Numbered from the stretch's first letter, positions 19,181-30,679 are shown. The stretch: DNA of 64,000 nt from Hongsoonwoonella zoysiae (GCF_013266695.1 NZ_JABRXF010000001.1:1803736-1867735), one strand, 5' to 3'. Numbers and translations: made by a program. The notes: generated by a model from the letters alone, not told the origin.

Positions 19181-19805
19181 TCTCTGGCAATCATGAACTC
19201 GCCGAGCGAGGCCGCCGACTGCGCGAAAGCGGCCAGGCGGTCGTGCTTGCGAAGGCCGGGTGAGGGCCACAGTGTTGCGTCCTGATCGACCTTCTCGGGC
19301 CCGCGCGGCAAACGGAGTGCGATCGCGAAGGGGGATAGCTGCGAAAACAACGTTGACCTTTCGCGAATCACTCTTGCGATTCTCGGTGGCCGCGTTAAAT
19401 AGTCGTCAGGCAGCAAAGAGCGCCAAACGCTGGGCATCATTGGACCTATGGGCCATCCACGGGCGAAAAACGAGATTGGCTGCCGACAATCCGGGAAGCT
19501 TGCCAGTGCGGAAGACCGCGCTGCTTTTCGCGTGTTCTTGTTCGCGATGAGCGCGCAGCGGGAGAAAGCGTCGCCGCGGTCGCGAGGGTGCGGACGAATT
19601 TCGACAGAGTTAAGCGGGACTTAACGGACCGCATATAAACAGACCGAAAGGTTAAGCGGGCGCGATCGGGATTTTCCTTGCGTTTCAGCGGCGGCGGATT
19701 GTTCGCGCTGCCGGGGAAATCGTCCGATCGAATGCGAAGCGGCGGGCTTCGTGCGCCAAGCGGGTACATGACGCCGATCGCGAATCGGTGGAGCCGGAGA
19801 CAAAC
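19181..19805. other. Spacer and leader region of rpoD
   Basis: 625 bp, GC-rich again. Open frames here have no family features. A 28-codon frame starts with GTG at 19177 and overlaps the dnaG stop, but I do not call it a gene. Tandem TTAAGCGGGACTTAACGG near 19607-19624 and a GCATATAA at 19631 are possible promoter elements of rpoD. The length allows both vegetative and heat-shock promoters, as usual for rpoD. Confidence 0.4.
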
Positions 19806-21800
<1,995 letters not shown>

Positions 21801-21825
21801 AGCCGCCAAGGCGGAAATTATCGAA

Positions 21826-21853
21826 AGCCCGGTCGTTTCGGCCGGGCTTTTTC
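21826..21853 (+). terminator. Intrinsic terminator of rpoD
   Basis: AGCCCGG / CCGGGCT stem followed by a T run, 25 nt after the rpoD stop. Confidence 0.85.
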
Positions 21854-21985
21854 ATTGGGTGGCACTGTCTTTCCCGCATTGCCGGTAATTGCTCCGAGGC
21901 GCATAGTTTTCGGGGCGATTGGGGGCGAAGACGGCGCTGGCCGGCACATCATTGGTGCGCGTATCAGCGCCACGGGAGGTGTGTC

Positions 21986-22276
21986 GTGACCATATACATC
22001 GTTTTCGTCAGCTGGACCGATCAGGGCATCAAGAACGTCAAGGATTCTCCCCAGCGGCTGGATGCGGCCAAAAAGCTGCTGTCCGACATGGGCGGGAATT
22101 TTCGCGAGTTCTATCTCACCATGGGTGAGTTCGACATGATGGCGATTTGCGAAGCACCCGACGACGCGGTGATCGCGCGTATGGTGCTGATGCTCGGCCA
22201 GACCGGGAATATCCGCACGCGGACGGTAAAGGCATTTCCTGAATCCGCCTATCGCGAGATCATCAACTCGCTTTGA
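21986..22276 (+). CDS. GYD domain protein
   Basis: A 96-residue alpha/beta-barrel-like protein of the GYD family. Typical segments are IVFVSWTDQGIKNVKDSPQR, then GEFDMMAICEAPDDA and the C-terminal TRTVKAFPESAYREII. GYD proteins are small dimeric ferredoxin-like folds with no settled function. The start is GTG at 21986 with GGGAGG before it. It ends nine bases from the end of the convergent MFS gene. Confidence 0.85.
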   Translation: MTIYIVFVSWTDQGIKNVKDSPQRLDAAKKLLSDMGGNFREFYLTMGEFDMMAICEAPDDAVIARMVLMLGQTGNIRTRTVKAFPESAYREIINSL

Positions 22277-22285
22277 TAATCCGCG

Positions 22286-23743
22286 TTACTCCGGCCCGCG
22301 CAGCCTCGGCAGGGCGAGCGCCAGCGGTATGGCAAGTGCCGCGAAGCCTGCCATGATGAGGAACACCGGTGGCCCTGAGGCCATCGCGGCTTCGCGCGTC
22401 ACGAGTTCGCCGGTCCCAGGTTCGCTCAGGCCGAATTGAAGCGCGAAGAGGCTTGTGATAGCGGCGCCGATTGCGACGCCAGCGGAGGTGAGCGTCGGGA
22501 TGATGCCCGACGCACGGTCGCGTTCGGCCCCCTCGGCGGCATAGATGATCGATTTGTTGAGGAAGAGGTTGCTCATCCCGAAGCCGGCGCCACAAGCGAT
22601 CGATCCAAGCGTGAAAACAGGAAACGATTGTCGGGAAAGTGCCAGGGCGACAACGGCAAGCCCGGTCGCGGATGAAATGGTGCCGAGGCGGATGAGCCGG
22701 CGCTGCGTATCCGGGTTACTCACGCCCGCGACGAGCCACGCCGCGATCGTCCAGGAAAAGGCAGTGAGTGTCGAGGCATAGCTTGCCTGCGTCACGCTGA
22801 GGCCCCAGAGCGACTGGCCGATGCCGGTGTAATAGACGCCGCGGATCGCGTTAGACGAGGACATGATGAGTCGGATCCACACGCAAAACCCGAGAACGCC
22901 GGCGAGGCGAAAGGCGTTCCTCGGCGCGAAGGGAAGGGCGGAGCGCCGGTCGAGATAAAGCGTGAAGGCGATGAGGCTTAATCCCGCCGCCAGCACCATC
23001 GTAATGGCCTTCGTATCGCTCATTTCGCCTATGAAGCTGATGAGTAAGACCGCGATGGCAATCATCAAGATGCGGGGAATCGCAGCTGCCTTGGCCTTGT
23101 CTGAAATCTCGGCTTCATCGCGAATGGTTACCGGGATCACCGTGATCGCAAGGGCAAGAAGAAGTCCCGTCAGCGGGACGTTGGCAAGAAAGGCCGCCCG
23201 CCAGGACCATGTCTCGACCAGCACGCCCGCCGCAAGCGGGCCGATGCCTGCGGCAAGCGCCCAGACGGCGGAAAGCAGCGAATAGACAGCGGGTACCACC
23301 CGCTCCTCGAAAAGATCGGGGATCACGGTGTAACAGAGCGCCATGATCATGCCTTCGCCGAAACCCTGCAGAAACCTGCCACCCAAAAGGCCGGGGATCG
23401 AATGCGCCAGGCCGGCCACCAGCGAACCCGCGAGCAGCAGAAGCGTTGCGAATATGAAAAGCGGCTTCGCGCCGAGTCGTGCCTTCAGCGTGCCTGTCAT
23501 CGTTCCAGCCACGATCGCCGCCACCTGAAACAGCGTGAAAACCCAGAATGCGCGCTCCTGACCGCCGAGTTCGCGAATGATGTCGGGAAGGGCGGCCGCC
23601 GTTACGAAGCCGTTCACCGCATGGGAACCAACGCCGAGGATCAACGTCAGGCTGGCAAGCCATCGTGCCTGGCCGGTGAGGTGGAAAAGGATGTTCGCGT
23701 ATCGCTGTCGGAGCGTGGAATCTCTTGTGGTTGAGATGGACAT
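22286..23743 (-). CDS. MFS drug/proton antiporter-type transporter
   Basis: A 485-residue inner-membrane protein with about 14 hydrophobic segments, the DHA2-like topology. Motif-like stretches are GSHAVNGFVTAAALPDI in TM1 and GGRFLQGFGEGMIMALCYTV in TM4. The substrate cannot be told. The ATG at 23743 (MSISTTRD) is chosen over the upstream GTG/ATG-type starts because GAGG precedes it and the extension has no family likeness. It is divergent from a cysteine-rich HTH regulator across 109 bp that contain a clear inverted repeat, so that regulator probably controls it. Confidence 0.88.
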   Translation of the reverse strand: MSISTTRDSTLRQRYANILFHLTGQARWLASLTLILGVGSHAVNGFVTAAALPDIIRELGGQERAFWVFTLFQVAAIVAGTMTGTLKARLGAKPLFIFATLLLLAGSLVAGLAHSIPGLLGGRFLQGFGEGMIMALCYTVIPDLFEERVVPAVYSLLSAVWALAAGIGPLAAGVLVETWSWRAAFLANVPLTGLLLALAITVIPVTIRDEAEISDKAKAAAIPRILMIAIAVLLISFIGEMSDTKAITMVLAAGLSLIAFTLYLDRRSALPFAPRNAFRLAGVLGFCVWIRLIMSSSNAIRGVYYTGIGQSLWGLSVTQASYASTLTAFSWTIAAWLVAGVSNPDTQRRLIRLGTISSATGLAVVALALSRQSFPVFTLGSIACGAGFGMSNLFLNKSIIYAAEGAERDRASGIIPTLTSAGVAIGAAITSLFALQFGLSEPGTGELVTREAAMASGPPVFLIMAGFAALAIPLALALPRLRGPE

Positions 23744-23759
23744 TGGGTCAGCCTCATAA

Positions 23760-23777
23760 AGAAAGTATTTTCTTTCT
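23760..23777. promoter_or_regulatory. Candidate operator AGAAAG-N6-CTTTCT
   Basis: A perfect inverted repeat with 6-bp arms and a TATTTT spacer, between the divergent MFS and HTH genes, 17 bp upstream of the MFS start codon. It is the only palindrome in an otherwise AT-rich promoter stretch. Confidence 0.55.
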
Positions 23778-23852
23778 ATATTAGGATGATTTTGACAAGG
23801 CAACACTTTTTAAATATGCAAGGAAGGGACGAAATGCCGGGGGCCGCGAACC

Positions 23853-24518
23853 ATGGCGATCGAGACGGACCGCACGAGCGATCTGATCCTGCAAACCTTG
23901 AAGGCGCGCGGGCCGCTCACTGCCGCAAGCCTTGCCGAAAGGCTTTCGGTAACGCCGGTTGCCGTGCGCCAGCATCTGGACCGGCTGTTGGCCGAAGCCT
24001 TCGTTCGTTACGAAGACCGCCGCGAAAGCGTCGGCCGCCCGAAGCGCTACTGGTCGCTTTCCGAAAAGGGCCATAACCGGTTTCCGGACAATCACGAGGG
24101 CCTGACCCTGGAGATGCTCGATGCCGTGCGCTCCGTCTTCGGCGAGGAGGGGCTGGACAGGCTCATTTCGGAGCGTGAGGCGCGCATGCGCGAGGCCTAT
24201 GCGCAGGCGCTTGACGGTGCCGGCGGGCTGAAGTCGCAACTCGAAAGGCTTGCCGCACGCCGCACGCAGGAAGGCTATATGGCCGAGGTGGAGGCGCTCC
24301 CCGATGGCGGCTTCCGATTGATCGAAAACCACTGCCCGATCTGTTCGGCGGCGCGTAAGTGTCAGGGGTTCTGCCGTTCGGAACTGGCGTTGTTCCGCAT
24401 GCTTCTCGGGCCCGATGTAACGGTGGAGCGCGAGGAGCACATCGTTTCGGGCGCAAGGCGCTGCGCCTATCGGATTTCGCGGGTGAACGAGCTCGCTGCC
24501 CCCGCCCGAGTGGAATGA
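23853..24518 (+). CDS. HTH regulator with C-terminal cysteine cluster (possible Fe-S sensor, SufR-like)
   Basis: A 221-residue regulator of the COG2345 type. Residues 8-75 are a winged helix (LAERLSVTPVAVRQHLDRLL, then SVGRPKRYWSLSEKG). The C-terminal half has CPICSAARKCQGFC and, later, RRCAYRI, five cysteines in a pattern that could hold an iron-sulfur cluster. Known relatives such as SufR and several redox regulators repress when the cluster is intact. Divergent position and the intervening palindrome point to the MFS exporter as target. The flavoprotein gene 83 nt downstream may be in the same unit. Confidence 0.82.
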   Translation: MAIETDRTSDLILQTLKARGPLTAASLAERLSVTPVAVRQHLDRLLAEAFVRYEDRRESVGRPKRYWSLSEKGHNRFPDNHEGLTLEMLDAVRSVFGEEGLDRLISEREARMREAYAQALDGAGGLKSQLERLAARRTQEGYMAEVEALPDGGFRLIENHCPICSAARKCQGFCRSELALFRMLLGPDVTVEREEHIVSGARRCAYRISRVNELAAPARVE

Positions 24519-24601
24519 CGTTTCGATCATTCATCGCTTGCAGCTTTGTTTCGCTCGGCTACGGTCGGCGCAAATCCTGCGAATCGTGAAAGGAAGCTCT
24601 C

Positions 24602-25699
24602 ATGCGGGTGATCGTCGTCGGTGCCGGAATTGCGGGGCTTTCAACGGCCTGGTCGCTTGCAAAGCGTGGTGCCGAAGTCACGCTGCTGGAGCAAGGTCCC
24701 GTGCCCAACCCGATGAGTGCTTCGGGAGACCAGCATCGCATCATCCGCCGTGCCTACGGCGGCCAAAGCGGTTATCAGCGGCGGATCGACGAGGCCTATC
24801 AGGCGTGGGACGAACTTTGGGCCGACATTGGCGAGAAGCATCTTGTCGACACCGGCTTCCTCGTTGTCTCCCAGACGGAAGGCGATGAGGCGGAGGAATA
24901 TCGCGACGGGCTTGTCGCGGGCGGTTATCCGGTCGAGGAATTGGAGCCGGAAGAGGCCGCGCGCCGCTTTCCCTTCCTTGATGCCGCCACGATCCGCTTT
25001 GCCGCCGTCAGCCCGGAAGGCGGTGTCCTGCTTTGCCAGAAGATCGCGGCTTCGATGAAGCGTTGGCTGCTGGTGAATGGCGTCGACATTCGCGAAAACA
25101 CGAAGGTCATCGCCGTCGATGCCGCCGCCGGTTCGGTGACGCTTGAAAATGGCGAGGCGCTTTCTGCGGACCATATCGTCGTCACTGCCGGCGCATGGGT
25201 CCTCGGGCTTGTGCCGGAACTGGCCGAAAATCTGACTACTTATCGCACGGCGGTTGCCTATCTTGAACCGCCCGTGGATTTGAAGGAGGCTTGGGAAAGC
25301 GCTCCGGTGATCCTCGATGTCGGCGGCACGGTGGATGGTTATGTGCTTCCGCCCGTTGCCGGAACGGGGCTCAAGGTCGGGGCGGGCATTCACAAGTATA
25401 AAAGCGCCCCGGATGAAAACCGCGTCGCCCTGGAGGGCGAGGGCGAGCAGATCCGCGATTATTTCGGCCCGCCGTTCGCGCGCATTTCCGAATATGGCGT
25501 CAACGATGTCGTTACCTGCGCCTACACCTTCACCGCGGATGAGCATTACTTCGCGAAGAGTGAAGGCAGATTGACGGTCGTTTCCGCCTGTTCCGGTCAT
25601 GGCTACAAGTTCGGGGCCGAGGTTGGTCGCCGGATCGCCGAAGGTGTGCTCTCCGGCGATGCGGAGGCCATGCGCATCTGGCTTGAAGCGCGCGACTGA
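24602..25699 (+). CDS. FAD-dependent amine oxidase, monomeric sarcosine oxidase / SolA-like
   Basis: A 365-residue D-amino-acid-oxidase-fold flavoprotein. The dinucleotide motif VVGAGIAGLSTAWSLAKRGA is at residues 4-23. The stretch VTCAYTFTADEHYF matches the CMYT region of monomeric sarcosine oxidase, whose Cys binds FAD covalently, and SGHGYKFGAEVG is the conserved C-terminal FAD contact. Family members oxidise sarcosine, N-methyltryptophan, pipecolate or fructosyl amines with oxygen. The substrate here is open. AAAGGAAG precedes the ATG. It ends 19 nt from the convergent cytochrome b561 gene. Confidence 0.85.
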   Translation: MRVIVVGAGIAGLSTAWSLAKRGAEVTLLEQGPVPNPMSASGDQHRIIRRAYGGQSGYQRRIDEAYQAWDELWADIGEKHLVDTGFLVVSQTEGDEAEEYRDGLVAGGYPVEELEPEEAARRFPFLDAATIRFAAVSPEGGVLLCQKIAASMKRWLLVNGVDIRENTKVIAVDAAAGSVTLENGEALSADHIVVTAGAWVLGLVPELAENLTTYRTAVAYLEPPVDLKEAWESAPVILDVGGTVDGYVLPPVAGTGLKVGAGIHKYKSAPDENRVALEGEGEQIRDYFGPPFARISEYGVNDVVTCAYTFTADEHYFAKSEGRLTVVSACSGHGYKFGAEVGRRIAEGVLSGDAEAMRIWLEARD

Positions 25700-25718
25700 G
25701 CGCCACTCCGAATACACG

Positions 25719-26219
25719 TTATTGCGCGGGGCGTATCATTCGTCTCAGGGTGTCGTCGCGCCGTATGAGGTGATGCCATAGCGTCGCCAGTACATGTATG
25801 GCGATCAGGGCTATGAAGGCCGGTTTGGCGATCTCATGAAGCTCGCCCGCTTCCGGAAAAACGTAATAGGCGATTATCCCCGTGACGGGTGCCGCGAACA
25901 AAAGCACGTAGAATGCAAGGTGGGTCGCTTTCATGGCGAGAAGGGCAAAGGCGGGTTCGCCTGCCGCTCCTGCCGGCGCACCGCGCACAAGGCGGATGGC
26001 GACCCGCAGCATTGTCAGGCCAAGCACCGCGAAACCGACCCAGATATGCGCATCGGCAAGTAAGGCCTCGCCAGCGCTGATCCGGTAGCCTTCCTCGGCG
26101 GCCTCGGCAGCTTCTTCGATCGCCTCGGCGAAAACGATCTGGAAGACGACAAGTGCCGCTATGAGCCAATGGAGCGTGATTTGCGTGAGGTTGTAGCTCG
26201 ATTGGGAAGACGTCGACAT
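25719..26219 (-). CDS. Cytochrome b561 family protein
   Basis: A 166-residue inner-membrane cytochrome with four transmembrane helices. Haem-ligand histidines lie in ITLHWLIAALV, ADAHIWVGF, THLAFYVL and IHVLATLWHH. Bacterial b561 proteins of the YodB/CybB type pass electrons from quinol, often to superoxide. A 12-residue acidic, alanine-rich insert (AIEEAAEAAEEG) sits in the first periplasmic loop. Start ATG at 26219 has AAGAGG before it; an earlier GTG/ATG-type start seven codons upstream is less likely. Confidence 0.9.
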   Translation of the reverse strand: MSTSSQSSYNLTQITLHWLIAALVVFQIVFAEAIEEAAEAAEEGYRISAGEALLADAHIWVGFAVLGLTMLRVAIRLVRGAPAGAAGEPAFALLAMKATHLAFYVLLFAAPVTGIIAYYVFPEAGELHEIAKPAFIALIAIHVLATLWHHLIRRDDTLRRMIRPAQ

Positions 26220-26335
26220 GGTAAACCTCTTGTCCGGCATTATGTCGCCTGGATGTTTTCGGGCGGCATAATGCTAGAGAGGCTTTGTCGCAGGGATTTG
26301 CCGGAACTGTCGCAAAGTGTATCCGGCTGTATCGT

Positions 26336-27208
26336 TCAGTCGGCCTTCCTTCCCTCCTCCACCGCATCGAGGATGAACCTCGGCAGCGCGAAAGCAGCCT
26401 TGTGCACCTCCGGTGTGTAGTAGCGGGTCTCGAAGCCGGCATTTTCGAACCGGCCTTTGAGTGTCTCGAGCGGCACCTTGCGAAGATTCACATCGTCGCT
26501 TGCAAACCCGAGCGCCATGTGCCCTCCGAAATAGGTCGGGATCGCGGCGATATAGGCGCCCGCATCCTTGTAGATTTTCGAGAAATGACGGATCGAGGAA
26601 ACAAGCTCGGCCCTTTGCAGAAAGGGAACGCCGTTTTGCGTGACCAGAACGCCGCCCGGCTTCAGGCAGCGGTGAACGCCGCGATAGAATTCCTCGGTGA
26701 AAAGAACCGCGCCCGGCCCATCGGGGTCGGTGGAATCGATCATTACCACGTCGAAACGCCGGTCGGTTTCCTGCACGAAACGCGCGCCGTCGGCGATCAC
26801 GAGGTCGAAGCGGGCGTCTTCGAAAACGGGAGCGTTGAATTCGGAAAAGTGCTCGCGGGAGAACTCGACGACGGAAGCATCGATCTCGACCTGCGTCAGG
26901 CGCTGGATGCTTCCATGCTTCAGTGCTTCCTCGGCCATGCCGCAGTCGCCGCCGCCGACGATCAGAACCTCTTCCACAGCCCCATGCGCGAAGATCGGCA
27001 CATGCGCCATCATCTCGTGGTAGATGAACTCGTCACCCGTCGTGACCTGGGTGATGTTGTCTAGCATCAGCACCCTGCCGAAGACGGGATTTTCGAAAAG
27101 CACCAGTTCCTGATGCTCCGTCCGCTCCTGATAAAGAATGTCCTGGCATTCGTAACTCACCTGAACGCCGGGATAGAGCGTTTCGTTGAAGTGCAATCCG
27201 TTCTTCAT
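26336..27208 (-). CDS. speE: Spermidine synthase
   Basis: A 290-residue aminopropyltransferase that joins putrescine and decarboxylated S-adenosylmethionine to make spermidine in the cytoplasm. The nucleotide site includes VLIVGGGDCGMAEEALKH, and the catalytic DSTDPDGPG motif carries the essential Asp. Its ATG overlaps the stop codon of speD (ATGA), so the two are translationally coupled. The open frame continues upstream but inside speD and is ignored. Confidence 0.95.
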   Translation of the reverse strand: MKNGLHFNETLYPGVQVSYECQDILYQERTEHQELVLFENPVFGRVLMLDNITQVTTGDEFIYHEMMAHVPIFAHGAVEEVLIVGGGDCGMAEEALKHGSIQRLTQVEIDASVVEFSREHFSEFNAPVFEDARFDLVIADGARFVQETDRRFDVVMIDSTDPDGPGAVLFTEEFYRGVHRCLKPGGVLVTQNGVPFLQRAELVSSIRHFSKIYKDAGAYIAAIPTYFGGHMALGFASDDVNLRKVPLETLKGRFENAGFETRYYTPEVHKAAFALPRFILDAVEEGRKAD

Positions 27209-27738
27209 GCGAATTCCCGGGCCACTTTCTCGCCGCGCAGGATCTCGTGCACTTCCGTGCGCAGTGGTACGAAGGCTCGCTTCAGCACTTCCACGCATTT
27301 CTCAGGCTTTGCATCGCCGCACATGAACACATCGAAGGCCGCATAGCCGGCTTCCGGCCACGTGTGGACGGAAATGTGGCTTTCGGCAAGCACGGCGACC
27401 CCGCTCACGCCCACCGGCTGGAACGGATGTAGATGGATGTGCAGAAGCGTGGCGCCTGCCTCCTCGACGCATTCCTTCAACGTCTCCTCGATAAAGGGAA
27501 GATCGTCGAGTTTCCGGGCGTCGTAGAGGTCTATGATGAGATGCGCGCCCGCGCACTTCACCCCTTTTTTCTCGATGAAATGATCCAGCCGATCGTCGGC
27601 GAAAAGTGCCGAGATTGCGGTGTTGTCGTTTTCTTCCGTCTGGGTGGTGCTTCTTGGCTCGCTGAAACCGTACTCGTCGATTTCGGCGTCGCGAGCCGCC
27701 AAGTCCATCCCCAATTGGAAGAGGCCGTCGTCAGACAT
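27205..27738 (-). CDS. speD: S-adenosylmethionine decarboxylase proenzyme
   Basis: A 177-residue pyruvoyl enzyme precursor that supplies the aminopropyl donor for SpeE. Self-cleavage is expected between E119 and S120 in AESHISVHTWPE, and H125 and the Cys of FMCGDAKPEKC are the usual processing and catalytic residues. The first 45 residues are an extension relative to the shortest bacterial enzymes and are polar. GGGGAG precedes the ATG. The 215-bp region upstream contains a CCTGA-GAGT-TCAGG hairpin and two GACCGCC copies, but I recognise no known riboswitch. Confidence 0.95.
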   Translation of the reverse strand: MSDDGLFQLGMDLAARDAEIDEYGFSEPRSTTQTEENDNTAISALFADDRLDHFIEKKGVKCAGAHLIIDLYDARKLDDLPFIEETLKECVEEAGATLLHIHLHPFQPVGVSGVAVLAESHISVHTWPEAGYAAFDVFMCGDAKPEKCVEVLKRAFVPLRTEVHEILRGEKVAREFA

Positions 27739-27954
27739 GGCGGTCTCCCCAACCAGCAGATGAAACCTGAACTCTCAGGCGGTCTCCGGCCCGTGTGACA
27801 CATCAGGCCGGAACGAAACGCTCCGGATAATCCGCGAAGACCCCACATGCCGGGATCAGCCATTGCGAACATTGTCGAAGCATGTGTGTGCGAACCGCGC
27901 GTATAGCGCTCATGAAGCGCCGACTCAATGATAAATTTGAGCCGGAATGGATAC

Positions 27955-29751
27955 TCAGACGCCGAATAAAACCCAGATCATCAATACTGCCGTCGCGCCG
28001 GCAATGATGTTGAGCGGCAGGCCGATCTTCACGAAATCCAGGAAACGGTAGTTGCCCGCCCCGTAGACGAGCGTGTTCGTCTGGTAGCCGATGGGGGTTG
28101 CGAAACTGGCGCTGGCGCCGAACATGATCGCCATGACGAAGGAGCGCGCATCAAGGCCGAGCTGCTGCGCAAGCCCGATAGCGATTGGCGTGAAAACGAC
28201 CGCGACGGCGTTGTTCGTTACCAGTTCCGTCAAAAGCGAGGCAAGCAGGTATACGACGGCGAGGATGATGAGGGGATGCGCGTTTTGCAGCGCAGGCAGC
28301 ACGCTGTCGACGATGAGGTTTACGGCGCCCGCGTCCTCAAGGCCGCGTCCGACAGCGAGCATTGCGAAGATCAGAATCAGGACGCGCCCGTCGATTGCCT
28401 GGAAAGCCTCGTCTGAATCGATGCAGCGCGTGAGCAGGATGAAGGCGACGCCGATCATGGCAAGGCCGGCGATCGGCATGATGTTCAAGGCCGCCAGAAT
28501 GACGACGGCGGCGAGTGTCGCTATGGCGATTGGCGCCTTTCGCCGGCGGTAGGGCCGTTCTGTCGGGGCGCTCAGGCCAACGAAGCCGCCGGTTGCGGCA
28601 AGCCGCTGCAAACCTTCCGTCGGGCCGGAAAGAATGATCGTGTCGCCCGACCTCAGCCGGATGTTTTCAATCGGTATGCCGGCGGGAAGCACCCTGTGGC
28701 GGTGAACGGCGAGCACCGCTGTACCGAACCGCATCGGCAGGCCGAGCTGGCGTATCGTGCGCTCGTTGACCGCTCGTTCCGGCCCCACCAGCGCCTCGAC
28801 GATTTGCGGCTCTTCTTCGTCTCTCGGCGGCGCGAGCATAAGCCTCGGTTCACCGATGATGACGTTTTTATCATGGTAGAGCGTCAGGATCTCCGCGGCT
28901 GGCGCGCTGATCGATATGCGGTCTCCCGCTTTCAGTTCGTACTTGCCGTGTGCAGGGGCGAGCCCGCCGTTCTTCCCGATCATGCCGTGTACGGTGACCG
29001 TGGCGGGCGCGAGTGCGGCTGTAGAACCCATTTCTTTGCCGATGTAGTCGGAATCCGCGGGGATCATGATTTCCGACGAAAATACCACTGCATCGTCCGA
29101 AGCTTCGAAACCTCCTATGCCGGGGCGGTCCGGAAGTAGCCTGCGCCCGATGGCGAGCAGATAGATCATGCCGACGACCGCGACGACGATGCCGACCGGT
29201 GCGATTTCGAAGATGCCGAAATGTTCCATCCCTTGCGACTGCGCCACGCCATCGACGAGAAGGTTTGTCGACGTGCCGATAAGCGTGCAGGTGCCGCCGA
29301 GGATGCCGGCGAAGGAAAGCGGAATCAGATGGTGCGACGGCAGATCGCCCATTTCGCCCGCAAGCTTGATGACGACGGGAATGAGCACGATCACCATCGG
29401 CGTGTTGTTGACGAAGCCGGAAAAGACGAGCGTCCCGAACAGCAACGCGATCATGGCGAGCGCCTTTCGCCCGCCAAGCTGGTTCGTCAAAAGGCCGCTC
29501 ACGGCTTCCAGCGTGCCTGTGCGCACCAGCGCGCCGGACAGAATGAACATCGCGGCAATGGTGATGGGAGCCGCATTGGAAAAGACGTTGAGCGCTTCGC
29601 CTACGTCCAGAAGTCCAAGTGCGAGCATGATTGCCGCCCCGCCGATCGCGATCACCTCGGGCGGGAATCGCTCGCTGGCGAAGCCTGCGAAAATCAGCAG
29701 CAGAACCGCGAGCGACACATAAGCCTGATTTTCGGCGATGAATTGCAGCAT
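27955..29751 (-). CDS. SLC13/DASS-family permease with two TrkA-C domains
   Basis: A 598-residue inner-membrane transporter. It has an N-terminal transmembrane half with SGFVNNTPMVIVLIPV, two cytoplasmic TrkA-C (RCK_C) domains between about residues 205 and 385, and a C-terminal half with LTELVTNNAVAVVFTPIAI and FATPIGYQTNTLVYGAGNY. The two SNT-like helical hairpins are the sodium/anion sites of the divalent anion family. Proteins with this layout are linked to sulfate or dicarboxylate uptake. The ATG at 29751 has only a weak ribosome site; the upstream extension lacks family features. Confidence 0.88.
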   Translation of the reverse strand: MLQFIAENQAYVSLAVLLLIFAGFASERFPPEVIAIGGAAIMLALGLLDVGEALNVFSNAAPITIAAMFILSGALVRTGTLEAVSGLLTNQLGGRKALAMIALLFGTLVFSGFVNNTPMVIVLIPVVIKLAGEMGDLPSHHLIPLSFAGILGGTCTLIGTSTNLLVDGVAQSQGMEHFGIFEIAPVGIVVAVVGMIYLLAIGRRLLPDRPGIGGFEASDDAVVFSSEIMIPADSDYIGKEMGSTAALAPATVTVHGMIGKNGGLAPAHGKYELKAGDRISISAPAAEILTLYHDKNVIIGEPRLMLAPPRDEEEPQIVEALVGPERAVNERTIRQLGLPMRFGTAVLAVHRHRVLPAGIPIENIRLRSGDTIILSGPTEGLQRLAATGGFVGLSAPTERPYRRRKAPIAIATLAAVVILAALNIMPIAGLAMIGVAFILLTRCIDSDEAFQAIDGRVLILIFAMLAVGRGLEDAGAVNLIVDSVLPALQNAHPLIILAVVYLLASLLTELVTNNAVAVVFTPIAIGLAQQLGLDARSFVMAIMFGASASFATPIGYQTNTLVYGAGNYRFLDFVKIGLPLNIIAGATAVLMIWVLFGV

Positions 29752-29868
29752 GAAAAGGCGATACCCAGCCCGGAAGTTGCCTGTCGTCCGAATTCTATAG
29801 CTTGAAGGGGCGGCGGGATGAACCGGTTTCATCCCGCAACGTGATGATCTCCTGGTGTGCTGTGCGGA

Positions 29869-30609
29869 CTATTGATCGAGTTCCCAGGTTACATTGACCT
29901 GCACGCTCAGCTCGCTTTCGCCCGCCTCCACGGGCGGCGCGGCGTCGGATACAGCTTCCGCCCTTGCCAGCGCGAAGCCTTTCGGGCGGATGGGGTACGA
30001 ATTCTCGTTGATGGAAAGCACCCGACCAAGCTTCACCCCGGCGGCTTGTGCATAGAGCTTCGCCTTGCGGATAGCATCCGCCATCGCTTCCTTTCGCGCT
30101 TCGTCGCGGCGCTTGTCGCCGTCGCTGACGATGAAGGAGATACCGTTCACCTGGTTTGCGCCGTCCTTGACCATCGCATCGAGCAGACCGCCCAGTCTCT
30201 CGAGGTCGCGGACGCGCACGCTCACCCCGTTCGTCACCCGGTAACCGACGATTTCAAGCGTCTCGTTTCCGTTCGTCCTCTTGATGCGCTCGTATCGCGG
30301 CGAGACGGAAAAGCCCGAAGTCTGGATATCGCGCGCCTCGATGCCGGTTGCCCTTATCGTATCGACGACGCCGTTCATCGCCTCGGAATTGCCGGCAAGC
30401 GCTTCCGTCGCCGTCTTGCCGTCGGTGACGACGCCGCTCGTCACCATCGCCATGTCCGGAGGCGCCGAAACACTGCCCTCGCCGGAAATGCTGATCGTCG
30501 CCGGCTGCTCCTTTTCCTGGGCTGAAAGCGGTGTCGCGAGCATGGCTGCTGCGGCGATGGCAAGCCCCAGAGTGCGAATGACATGCAACAGGATCGGGTG
30601 CGTTCTCAT
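29869..30609 (-). CDS. SIMPL (DUF541) domain periplasmic protein
   Basis: A 246-residue secreted protein. A signal peptide covers residues 1-31 (hydrophobic stretch LAIAAAAMLATPLSAQ). The mature part is a SIMPL/DUF541 domain with the usual opening ISGEGSVSAPPDMAMVTSGV and the segment EARKEAMADAIRKAKLYAQAAGV. Homologues such as BP26 of Brucella are periplasmic antigens that form channel-like oligomers. Its job here is unknown. AAGGT precedes the ATG at 30609. Confidence 0.88.
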   Translation of the reverse strand: MRTHPILLHVIRTLGLAIAAAAMLATPLSAQEKEQPATISISGEGSVSAPPDMAMVTSGVVTDGKTATEALAGNSEAMNGVVDTIRATGIEARDIQTSGFSVSPRYERIKRTNGNETLEIVGYRVTNGVSVRVRDLERLGGLLDAMVKDGANQVNGISFIVSDGDKRRDEARKEAMADAIRKAKLYAQAAGVKLGRVLSINENSYPIRPKGFALARAEAVSDAAPPVEAGESELSVQVNVTWELDQ

Positions 30610-30679
30610 CAATCGGACCTTTTGTTTTCAATGTGTTGAGAGGAAACAGTCGCGAGCGATTGCGGCGGATCGGTGGCGT

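Noticed and set aside
19177-19263. A 28-codon frame overlapping the dnaG stop codon
   Set aside because: The overlap is suggestive but the product has no recognisable feature, and the codon composition is that of the GC-rich spacer. Kept only as a remark.
27739-27954. Riboswitch or leader peptide upstream of speD
   Set aside because: A small hairpin and repeated GACCGCC are seen, but nothing matches the SAM, SAH or glycine riboswitch cores, and the 104-codon frame there continues into speD in another frame.
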